The position numbers and the translations under genes were made by a program. Below are positions 35,031 to 41,850 of a stretch of DNA of 64,000 nucleotides, in pieces; the stretch's first letter is position 1; every line of letters begins with the position of its first letter. The notes under the pieces are model-generated. The model was given only the letters and a program-made list of their open reading frames with translations, was not told the DNA's origin and did not search any database. The DNA is from Amycolatopsis eburnea (GTDB lineage Bacteria > Actinomycetota > Actinomycetes > Mycobacteriales > Pseudonocardiaceae): the NCBI RefSeq assembly GCF_003937945.1, contig NZ_RSEC01000063.1:310001-374000 (forward strand). The letters run 5' to 3'.

Positions 35031-35049
35031 TAAGGTGTGCCTATCCTAA
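35031..35049. promoter_or_regulatory. Iron box before the binding-protein/mbtH unit
   Basis: TAAGGTGTGCCTATCCTAA matches the IdeR/DmdR consensus at 14 of 19 positions, with a perfect right end. It lies in the 127-base gap between panD and the binding-protein gene, so that gene and mbtH probably have their own iron-regulated promoter besides read-through from the NRPS. Confidence 0.7.
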
Positions 35050-35128
35050 AGTTCGCTGTGACATCCGGGCCTCCGGCCCGGGCCGGGGGCTCCGCCACCC
35101 GGAACCCCCAAAAGCTCGAGAGGTTCTC

Positions 35129-36154
35129 ATGTCCCTGTTCCAAGGCGCTGCCGGGCTCAGCCGGCGTGGATTCCTGATCGGCGCCGGTGGCGTCGCCGCC
35201 GCGGCGGCACTGACCGCGTGCGGCAGCGGCGACGGCAAGCAGGCGGGCACCGCCTCCGGTCCCTGGGAGTTCACCGACGACCGCGGCCAGAAGGCGGCGC
35301 GCGACCAGCGTCCGGCGCGGGTGGTGGCCTACGCCAGCTCGGCCGCGGCGCTGTGGGACTACGGCGTCCGCCCGGTCGGCGTGTTCGGCCCGCAGAAGAC
35401 CGCCGACGGCGCCAAGGAGATCCAGGCGGGCAACATCGACCTGAACTCGGTCACGTCGATCGGCAACGCCTGGGACGACTTCAGCATGGAGAAGTTCGCG
35501 GCGCTCAAGCCCGACCTGGTCGTCACCGGCCTGACCGGCGCCAAGCCGACGGACATGTGGGTGCTCACCGACGACCTCGGCCCGAAGGTGCAGCAGGTCG
35601 CGCCGATCGTCGCGCTCTCGGAGTACAAGGTCACGCTGCCCAAGGTGATCGAGCGCTACTCGCAGCTGGCCGTCGCGCTGGGCGGCGACGCCGGCTCGGA
35701 GACCATGAAGAAGGCCAAGGAGGACTTCGACAAGGCGTCCGAGGAGCTGCGGGCGGCGGCGAAGGAGAAGGCCGGCCTCAAGGTCCTGGTGCTGTACGGC
35801 GACAAGGACGGCCTCTACATCGCCAAGCCGGACTTCTTCGCCGACCTGGCGTACTACCGCGAGCTCGGCCTCGACATCGTCTCCGGCGGCGGCACCGAGG
35901 ACTACTGGGAGCAGCTGTCCTGGGAGCAGGCGGGCAAGTACCCGGCGGACCTGATCCTGACCGACTCGCGCTCCTACGCCCTGCCGCGCGCCCAGATGAC
36001 GCAGTTCCCGACGTGGAACCAGCTCCCCGCGGTGAAGGCCAACCAGCTCGGCGACTGGTCGGCCGAGCCGCGCTTCAACCACCTGCTCGCCACCCCGGTC
36101 ATCCAGAAGCTGACCGCGCTGGTGAAGGGCGCCCGCACCGACATCACCGCCTGA
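35129..36154 (+). CDS. Ferric-siderophore-binding lipoprotein (FecB/FepB class)
   Basis: 341 residues. The leader has both a twin-arginine motif (LSRRGFLIG, Arg12-Arg13) and a lipobox (LTAC, Cys31), so it is probably a Tat-exported lipoprotein. The mature part follows the periplasmic-binding fold 2 pattern: ARVVAYASSAAALWDYGVRPVGVFG at the first strand and FAALKPDLVVTGL in the middle, then one long helix (KAKEDFDKASEELRAAAKEK) linking the two lobes. It captures the iron-loaded siderophore for the FecCD permeases at 14162-16251. The gene follows an iron box and is followed by mbtH after 11 bases. Confidence 0.92.
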   Translation: MSLFQGAAGLSRRGFLIGAGGVAAAAALTACGSGDGKQAGTASGPWEFTDDRGQKAARDQRPARVVAYASSAAALWDYGVRPVGVFGPQKTADGAKEIQAGNIDLNSVTSIGNAWDDFSMEKFAALKPDLVVTGLTGAKPTDMWVLTDDLGPKVQQVAPIVALSEYKVTLPKVIERYSQLAVALGGDAGSETMKKAKEDFDKASEELRAAAKEKAGLKVLVLYGDKDGLYIAKPDFFADLAYYRELGLDIVSGGGTEDYWEQLSWEQAGKYPADLILTDSRSYALPRAQMTQFPTWNQLPAVKANQLGDWSAEPRFNHLLATPVIQKLTALVKGARTDITA

Positions 36155-36165
36155 GGAGGCCCGCC

Positions 36166-36375
36166 GTGACCAACCCGTTCGAAGACCCCGACGGCACGTA
36201 CCTGGTGCTGGTCAACGCCGAGAACCAGCACAGCCTCTGGCCGGAGTCCGCCGACGTCCCGGCGGGCTGGACGGTGACCTTCGGGCCGTCCGGCCGCCAG
36301 GAGTGCCTGGACCACGTGGAAGCGAACTGGACGGACATGCGGCCGAAGTCCCTGGCCGACGCCATGGACAACTGA
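36166..36375 (+). CDS. mbtH: MbtH-like NRPS accessory protein
   Basis: 69 residues from a GTG with AGGAGG eight bases upstream. It has the family signature: NPFEDPDGTYLVLVNAENQ, then HSLWPESADVPAGW and NWTDMRPKSLADAM, with the conserved Trp residues of the groove that holds an Ala of the A domain. MbtH proteins bind and stabilise A domains in NRPS enzymes. This one most likely serves the five A domains of the 16388-34585 synthetase. It is the last gene of the plus-strand siderophore block and is followed by a strong hairpin terminator. Confidence 0.97.
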   Translation: MTNPFEDPDGTYLVLVNAENQHSLWPESADVPAGWTVTFGPSGRQECLDHVEANWTDMRPKSLADAMDN

Positions 36376-36390
36376 CCCTGTCGGGAAGAC

Positions 36391-36427
36391 GAAAGCGCCG
36401 GGAACCCACGTGGCTCCCGGCGCTTTC
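36391..36427 (+). terminator. Hairpin terminator after mbtH
   Basis: GAAAGCGCCGGGA (36391-36403) and its exact complement (36415-36427) form a 13-bp stem with an 11-base loop, 15 bases after the mbtH stop. No U-tract follows, which is common in high-GC genomes. Confidence 0.8.
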
Positions 36428-36492
36428 GCGTGCCCGGTAAGTCATGCGCGCTGGCCGCCGACGTCTTGAATGAGTCATTCAGGACCTCCGAA

Positions 36493-36666
36493 GATGCTGT
36501 TGGCTTATTCGGGGTGGATGCGCCGGTGACGAGGCTTTGAAAGCCGTGAAGGCCTCCTTACCGGCTCTTATGCCCGGTAAGGAGGCCTTCACGGACATTG
36601 GCCCTCGTCGCGAGAGAGCTCCTTCACGGCCCTGGGGGTCGGTGTCCCGAATAAGCCAACAGCATC
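36493..36666. mobile_element. MITE-like element with 20-bp inverted ends and a 7-bp target duplication
   Basis: Perfect 20-bp terminal inverted repeats, GATGCTGTTGGCTTATTCGG at 36493-36512 and its complement at 36647-36666, are flanked by direct copies of CTCCGAA (36486-36492 and 36667-36673). The 174-bp unit encodes nothing. It has landed inside the loop of the larger 19-bp-arm palindrome and itself contains a third hairpin. No matching transposase is in the window. Confidence 0.7.
36544..36594. repeat. Inner hairpin of the nested array
   Basis: A 21-bp perfect inverted repeat, CCGTGAAGGCCTCCTTACCGG at 36544-36564 with its complement at 36574-36594, has a 9-base loop. Its AAGGCCNCCTTAC core resembles that of the hairpin at 61775-61827. 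A partial further copy of the right arm (CTCCTTCACGG) lies at about 36619. Confidence 0.8.
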
Positions 36667-36744
36667 CTCCGAAGACTTGAATGACTCATTCAAGACACCG
36701 CGTCGCCGGCCGCACCCCCCCGGCGGTCCGGCACGGCTGGCGGG

Positions 36745-38496
36745 TCACGCGCGCTGGCCGGACCACGCCGTCCAGAGCTTCGCGTACTGGCCGCCCGCCG
36801 CGACCAGTTCGTCGTGCGTCCCCGACTCCACCACGGCGCCCGCGTCCAGCACCACGATCCGGTCCGACGCCGCCGCCTGCGTCAGGCGGTGCGCCACCAC
36901 CAGCGCCGTCCGTCCCTCCAACGCCGCCGCGGCCGACGCCTCCAGCACGCGGGAACCGGCGCTGCCCGCCTCCGCCGTGGCCTCGTCGAGGATCGCGATC
37001 GGCGGGTCGGCCAGCACCAGGCGGACCAGGGCGAGCTGCTGCGCCTGCGTCACCGTCAGCTGGTGGCCGCCTTCGCCGACCACCGTGGCCAGCCCGTCCG
37101 GCAGGGAAGACACCCACGTCAGCGCCCCCACCTTCGCCAGCGCGTCCCGCAGTTCGGCGTCGGTCGCCGAGGGGCGCGCCAGCCGGAGGTCGTCGGCCAG
37201 CGGCCCGGCGAAGACGTGGACCTCCTGGCTGATCAGCGCCACCGTCCGGCGGGTGCCCGCCGGGCCCAGCTCGTCGAGCGGGACGCCGCCGAGGGTGACC
37301 GAACCCGTGCCGGGGCGGTGGATGCCGGCGATCAGCTTGGCCAGCGTCGTCTTCCCGGCGCCGCTCGCCCCGACCAGCGCCACCCGCTCGCCGGGCGCGA
37401 CAGCGAGGTCGACGTCGGCCAGCACCGGGTGACCGTCCACATAGGAGTATCCGAGGCCCGCCGTCTTGACCGACGCGTCGACCGGCCGGGCCGGCCGCGC
37501 GGGGGATTCCGCCGCGGGCAGGTCGGCGACGCCGATCAGCCGCGCCAGGCTCGCCGTGGCCGCCTGCGCGTCGTCGACCAGCGCGAGCGCGGTCGTGATC
37601 GGCCCGAACAGGCTGTGGAAGTACAGTGCCGCCGCCGTCGCCACGCCGACCGTGACCGCGTCCGCCCCGACCAGCAGGAACCCCATCGCCAGCACGGCCG
37701 ACAGCCCGAGGAACTCGGCGAGGTTGAGCCGCGCGTAGAACCGCGTCACCAGCCGGATCCCGCGCAGGGCCAGCTCGACGGCGCCGTCGGAGCGCTGCCG
37801 CACCCGCTCCAGGTGCGCGTCGGCCAGCCGGAACGCGCGGACCGTCTTCGCCCCGCCGATGGTGTCCAGAAGCTGCTGCTGTTGCGCGCCTACGGCCTCG
37901 CGCTGGCTGGCGTACAACGGCTTCGCGCGCGGCACGTACCAGCGCACGGTCCACAGCTGGACCGGCACGGCGACCAGCGCGGCCAGCAGGAACCGCCAGT
38001 CGAGCACGGCCAGCGCGCCCAGCGTCAGCACGACGGTCAGCACCGACCGGCCCAGCTCCGGCAGCGCCTGCCGGACGCCTTCCGCGACAACCGAAACGTC
38101 GTTGGTCACGCGAGCGGTGAGATCGCCCGAGCCGGCCCGTTCGAGCTGTTCCAGCGGCAGCCCGAGCGCCCGCTCGACGAACCGTTCGCGCAGCTCGGCC
38201 AGGATCGTCTCGCCGAGGCGCGCCACCAGCGACACCCCGATCGCGGTCGCGACCGCCTGGGCCAGCGCGACCAGCACCAGGCCGACGACCGGCGCCACGA
38301 GATCGGCGGCCGGGCGGCGCGTCGCGACCAAGTCGACGACGCGGCCGAGCAGGGGAGCGGTGAGCAGGCCGATCGCCGTCGCCGCGACGAGCATCGTGGC
38401 CGCCGCGGCCGTGCGGCCCTTGGCGCGGCCGAGCAGTTCGCCGACGACAGCGCGGATCCGGCGGCCGTCGGCCACGGGGAGGAGTTCACGGGTCAC
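36745..38496 (-). CDS. ABC exporter-type half-transporter, catalytic-Walker subunit
   Basis: 583 residues: a six-helix membrane domain (about 30-320) followed by an ATPase domain. Walker A is intact (GASGAGKTT) and so is Walker B with its catalytic Glu (PIAILDEATAEAG), but the ABC signature is degenerate: HQLTVTQAQQLAL instead of LSGGQ. The partner encoded just upstream has the opposite defects, so the two should form a heterodimer with one working ATP site. The pair lies under an iron box, so siderophore export or, as in mycobacterial IrtAB, siderophore import and reduction are both possible. No siderophore-interaction domain is seen, which favours export. The genes overlap by four bases. 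Confidence 0.9.
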   Translation of the reverse strand: MTRELLPVADGRRIRAVVGELLGRAKGRTAAAATMLVAATAIGLLTAPLLGRVVDLVATRRPAADLVAPVVGLVLVALAQAVATAIGVSLVARLGETILAELRERFVERALGLPLEQLERAGSGDLTARVTNDVSVVAEGVRQALPELGRSVLTVVLTLGALAVLDWRFLLAALVAVPVQLWTVRWYVPRAKPLYASQREAVGAQQQQLLDTIGGAKTVRAFRLADAHLERVRQRSDGAVELALRGIRLVTRFYARLNLAEFLGLSAVLAMGFLLVGADAVTVGVATAAALYFHSLFGPITTALALVDDAQAATASLARLIGVADLPAAESPARPARPVDASVKTAGLGYSYVDGHPVLADVDLAVAPGERVALVGASGAGKTTLAKLIAGIHRPGTGSVTLGGVPLDELGPAGTRRTVALISQEVHVFAGPLADDLRLARPSATDAELRDALAKVGALTWVSSLPDGLATVVGEGGHQLTVTQAQQLALVRLVLADPPIAILDEATAEAGSAGSRVLEASAAAALEGRTALVVAHRLTQAAASDRIVVLDAGAVVESGTHDELVAAGGQYAKLWTAWSGQRA

Positions 38497-40163
38497 GAGA
38501 GCACCGCCGCCCGGTAGTCGGCCCGGCCCGCCAGGTCGGCGTGGCTGCCTTCGCCCGTCACGCGCCCGTCGTCGAGCAGGACGACGCGGTCGGTCGCGGC
38601 GAGCAGCGCCGGGCTGGTGGTCACGAGGATGGTCGTGCGGCCGCGCCGCAGTTCCGCCAGTGCCGCGGCGATCCGCGCCTCGGTGACGGTGTCGACCGCG
38701 GTCGTCGGGTCGTGCAGCACGAGCACCGGCGCGTCCGCGGCGAGCGCGCGGGCCAGTGCGACGCGCTGGCGCTGCCCGCCGGAGAGCGACCGCCCGCGTT
38801 CGGTGATGGCGGTCGCGACGCCGTCGGGCAGCGCGCTGGCCACCTCGTCGACGGCGGCCGCGGTCAGCGCTTCGGCGGTCCTGGGCCCGGTTTCGACGTT
38901 CTCGGCGACGGTGCCGGCGAACAGGTCGGCGTCGTGCGCGGCGACCAGCACCACCTCCCGGACCCGGCTCGGGTCCACAGTGGACAGGTCGACCGAGTCG
39001 ACCGACACCGAGCCGCTCGCCGGGTCGGCGGCGCGGCCGAGGCAGTCGAGCAGGTCGGTCGCGGCGGCCGGGTCGGTGGCGACCACGCCCAGCAGCTCAC
39101 CGGGCCTGGCCTCGAACCCGACGTCCCGCAGCGCGCCGCGGTTCAGCGCGGCCAGCTTGACGTGCCCGGCGGCCGGGACCGGCAGCGTGGCGTCCCCGGC
39201 GCCGACGGCGGGCGGCGCGTTGAGCACGTCGGCGATGCGCGCGGCCGACGCCCGGCCCTGCGCGAGTTCGCCGTTGACCCAGGAGAAGATCGTGAACGGC
39301 GTGATCAGGTACTGCGCGAGCCCGACCGCGGCGACCAGGTCGCCGACGCTGATGTCGCCCGCCGCGGCGAGGTTGCCGCCGACGAGCGCGACCACGGCGA
39401 TGAAGACACCGGTGAGCGCCAGCAGCGCGCCGTTGTGCCACGCCTGGGCGCGTGCCGCCCGGAGCGTCGCCCGGAGCGAGTCCTGGCTGGTGCGGCGGTA
39501 GCGGTCGACGGCGGCGCTTTCGGCGCCGACGCCCTTGAGCACGCGCAGCCCGGCGACGAGGTCGGTCGCGATGCCGGAAGCGAACGCGGACCGCTCCTGC
39601 TCGGCCTCGCTGCGGCGCTCCAGGGGCTTGCCGATGAGGTGCGCCAGGTACAGCATCGGCGGCGTGCCGAGCAGCACGAGCAGGCCGAGCGGCAGCGACA
39701 TGGTGAGCAGCGCGACGGCGCTGACCAGCAGCCCGGCCAGCCCGGCGGCGGCGAACGGCAGCACGCCGTTGACCGTGCCGACGCGCTTCGCGTCCGACGT
39801 CCCGATGCTCACCAGCTCCCCGGCCAGCGCGCCGGAGTCCGCGACCCCGCCGGGGTGCAGCACCCGGCGTCCGACGTCGAGGCGGAGCTCGTGGGCCGCG
39901 CGCTCCGCGGCGCGTTCGCCGAAGCGCGCGCCCAGGCGGTAGCTGGTCGACAGCGCGGCGAAGAGGACGCCCAGCACCGCGAGCCACAGCAGGAGCGTGC
40001 CCACCGAACCGCCGGCGACGGCCTGGTCGATCACCACGCCGATCACCACCGGCACCAGTGCTTCGCCGCCCTGGTGGCCCGCTGTCAGCAGGGCCGCGAG
40101 GGCCACCGATCGTCGTTGCCCGGCGATCGACCGGCGGAGGACTTCCCGTCCCGTCGTGCTCAC
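38493..40163 (-). CDS. ABC exporter-type half-transporter, degenerate-Walker subunit
   Basis: 556 residues with an N-terminal membrane domain and a C-terminal ATPase domain. The Walker A region has lost the GxxGxGKS/T pattern and its Lys (GVVATDPAAATDLLDCL), and Walker B reads VLVLHDPTTAVD instead of a DEPT form. The signature is canonical (RSLSGGQRQRVALARALA). It therefore cannot hydrolyse ATP with its own Walker motifs but completes the site of its partner (36745-38496). This is the usual asymmetry of heterodimeric exporters. It is the first gene of the pair, downstream of the iron box at 40189-40207, so iron limitation should induce both. Confidence 0.9.
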   Translation of the reverse strand: MSTTGREVLRRSIAGQRRSVALAALLTAGHQGGEALVPVVIGVVIDQAVAGGSVGTLLLWLAVLGVLFAALSTSYRLGARFGERAAERAAHELRLDVGRRVLHPGGVADSGALAGELVSIGTSDAKRVGTVNGVLPFAAAGLAGLLVSAVALLTMSLPLGLLVLLGTPPMLYLAHLIGKPLERRSEAEQERSAFASGIATDLVAGLRVLKGVGAESAAVDRYRRTSQDSLRATLRAARAQAWHNGALLALTGVFIAVVALVGGNLAAAGDISVGDLVAAVGLAQYLITPFTIFSWVNGELAQGRASAARIADVLNAPPAVGAGDATLPVPAAGHVKLAALNRGALRDVGFEARPGELLGVVATDPAAATDLLDCLGRAADPASGSVSVDSVDLSTVDPSRVREVVLVAAHDADLFAGTVAENVETGPRTAEALTAAAVDEVASALPDGVATAITERGRSLSGGQRQRVALARALAADAPVLVLHDPTTAVDTVTEARIAAALAELRRGRTTILVTTSPALLAATDRVVLLDDGRVTGEGSHADLAGRADYRAAVLS

Positions 40164-40188
40164 CCGCGCCTCCCTGTCCGCGTCGTGG

Positions 40189-40207
40189 ATAGGTAAGGCT
40201 AGTCTAA
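40189..40207. promoter_or_regulatory. Iron box before the heterodimeric ABC transporter
   Basis: ATAGGTAAGGCTAGTCTAA matches the IdeR/DmdR consensus at 15 of 19 positions. It lies 25 bases upstream of the ATG at 40163 on the minus strand. It ties this transporter to the iron regulon of the siderophore genes and marks the right boundary of the siderophore locus. Confidence 0.75.
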
Positions 40208-40216
40208 GTAAAAGAG

Positions 40217-41077
40217 TTACGGGAAAACGGTCGGCTTCGTCTCAGTCCGCGGCTCGGTGGCCGGTTCCCCGAACCGCGCCAGCGCGAGCGCGGCGGCCAC
40301 GGCGAGCACGAACCCGGCGACGGCGACCACCGCGAACCCCGGCCGCGTGCGGTCGCCGAGGGCGAACACGCCGATGAGCGAGGGGAACACGGTCTCGCCG
40401 AGCACCATCATGGCGGTGGACGTGGTGACGCTCCCGCGCTGCAGTGCCGTCGCGTAGAACAGCATCGCCATCCCGCCCGCGACCGCGACGGTGTAGGTCG
40501 CGGGGTCGGTAAGCAGGTCTAGTGGCGCGAGGCTCGGGATGATCCGCCCGGCGATGGCGACGACGCCGAAGCTCAGCCCGGCGACCAGCCCGAGCGCCGG
40601 CGTCCGCACCCGGCGGTTCGCCTTCCCGGCGGCGATCCCGGCGCCGGCCAGCACGACGACCGCGCCGATCAGCACCAGCCGGAAGCCGAGCCCGACGGGA
40701 TCGGATCCTTCGCTTTCCGCGGCGGTCCCGAGCAGCGCGAGCCCGGCGCAGACGACGGCCACGGCCGCCCATTCCCGCCGCCCGAGCCGCACCCCGAGGA
40801 ACCGCGCGGCGACGGCCGTGACCGCGAGGCTCGCGGCGAGCGCGGCCTGCACGACGAACAGCGGGAGGACGTGCAGGGCGACGATCTGCGCGACGAACCC
40901 CAGGACGTCCAGCGCCAGGCCGAGGACGAACTTCCACTGGCCGAGCACGCGCACGAGCAGCTTCGGATCGACGCCGTCAGCGCCGGTGTCGGTCGCCTGC
41001 GCGGCGACCGCCTGCATCACCGAAGCCACGCCGTACGCGATCGCCGCACCCAGGGCGCAGAGCAGTCCCCACCACAT
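40217..41077 (-). CDS. DMT/EamA-type multi-helix membrane transporter
   Basis: About 286 residues, nearly all membrane helices (nine to ten segments), beginning MWWGLLCALGAAIAYGVASVMQA. An in-frame GTG nine bases upstream (41086) is an alternative start. Features of the drug/metabolite transporter superfamily are the internal two-repeat symmetry and the small-residue-rich helices (VVQAALAASLAVTAVAARFLGVRLGRREW and the matching FYATALQRGSVTTSTAMMVLGETVFPSLIGV in the second half). The substrate is unknown. The gene ends just beyond the iron box of the exporter and could be read either as its neighbour by chance or as a metabolite exporter of the locus. No iron box lies before its own start. Confidence 0.75.
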   Translation of the reverse strand: MWWGLLCALGAAIAYGVASVMQAVAAQATDTGADGVDPKLLVRVLGQWKFVLGLALDVLGFVAQIVALHVLPLFVVQAALAASLAVTAVAARFLGVRLGRREWAAVAVVCAGLALLGTAAESEGSDPVGLGFRLVLIGAVVVLAGAGIAAGKANRRVRTPALGLVAGLSFGVVAIAGRIIPSLAPLDLLTDPATYTVAVAGGMAMLFYATALQRGSVTTSTAMMVLGETVFPSLIGVFALGDRTRPGFAVVAVAGFVLAVAAALALARFGEPATEPRTETKPTVFP

Positions 41078-41121
41078 GCGGATCACTCTATTTTGTCGGA
41101 CCCGTGCGGTACCTTGCGGTC

Positions 41122-41634
41122 ATGTCGAACACGAGTTCGAAGACGCACCGCCGCTGGCCCGCGAGGCTGGCGGCCGACGAGCTGCGCCTTCAGCTGGATT
41201 TCCTGCAGTTCCTGCGCGCGACGGCGGTGAACAAGCTGGCGGGCCTGACGGCCGAGCAGGCGGCGGCGACCCCGTTGCCGTCGTCGCCGCGGATGAGCGC
41301 GCTGGGCGTGGTGAAGCACTTGACGGCGGTGGAGCGCTGGTGGCTGTGCATCGAGGCGGGCGGCGCGGACCTGCCGTCGCTGTGGGCGGGGACGCCGGAC
41401 CCGAGCTGGGACCTGGCGGAATCCGACACGCCGGAGTCCGTGGTGGCGGCGTACCGGGCGGAGTGGGGCCGGGCGGAAAAGGCCTTGTACCGGCTGGGCC
41501 CGGACGACCGCACCCGGCGGAGGGCGGAGTTCACGGTGCGCTGGGTGGTGGCCCACGTGGTGCAGGAGACGGCCCGGCACGTGGGGCACCTGGACGTGCT
41601 GCGGGAGCTGGCGGACGGGGAGGTGGGTGAGTGA
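41122..41634 (+). CDS. DinB-family (DUF664) putative mycothiol-type metalloenzyme
   Basis: 170 residues from the ATG at 41122 (MSNTSSKTHRRWPARL); a GTG 18 bases upstream is a less likely start. The DinB fold shows in VVKHLTAVERWWL and ETARHVGHLDVLRELADGE, which supply the three metal-binding His residues. LAGLTAEQAAATPLPSSPRMSALG is typical of the first helices of DUF664 proteins. It is a paralogue class of the 12785-13270 gene, so two such genes bracket much of the siderophore locus. Function in mycothiol chemistry is a family-level inference; the substrate is unknown. Confidence 0.8.
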   Translation: MSNTSSKTHRRWPARLAADELRLQLDFLQFLRATAVNKLAGLTAEQAAATPLPSSPRMSALGVVKHLTAVERWWLCIEAGGADLPSLWAGTPDPSWDLAESDTPESVVAAYRAEWGRAEKALYRLGPDDRTRRRAEFTVRWVVAHVVQETARHVGHLDVLRELADGEVGE

Positions 41635-41850
41635 GGGAGAAGAAAACGACGTGACGTCGCCATTAGCCTGGGTGTGTGGCCGTCGTCGCGGAGTACCGCC
41701 GATTTACCGGCCCCCTGGCCTTCGTGCCAGCGGGGTTCCGGTGCCACGCCGACCGTCGGCTGACGGGCGCGTAGCAGTACTGACCTCGCCGGGTGCCGGG
41801 CCAGGGGGAGTCCTTTCCCTCAGCAGCCCACGCACCCCGGAGGTCCTGTC
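41635..41850 (+). other. 216-base leader region before the PheRS-like gene
   Basis: No gene is seen here. The stretch contains CGACGTGACGTCG (41647-41659, a 13-base dyad), a bulged hairpin built from CCCCCTGGC and GCCAGCGGGG at about 41711-41735, and the dyad CCGACCGTCGG at about 41744. Several RNA hairpins in a long leader before a synthetase-like gene could mean attenuation. I could not fit it to a T-box, and no clear Phe-rich leader peptide is visible. Confidence 0.3.

Larger units (their letters stand above)
36463..36696. repeat. Nested palindromic repeats downstream of mbtH
   Basis: The 369-base gap between mbtH and the convergent ABC gene holds no gene but is packed with inverted repeats. 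Outermost is a 19-bp inverted repeat, GTCTTGAATGAGTCATTCA at 36463-36481 and its complement at 36678-36696. Each arm contains a near-palindrome TGAATGA-TCATTCA. A smaller element with its own ends sits inside (36493-36666). Confidence 0.85.

Noticed and set aside
41635..41850. T-box riboswitch before the PheRS-like gene
   Set aside because: I could not find the conserved T-box sequence or a convincing specifier loop with a Phe codon. Only generic hairpins are visible.
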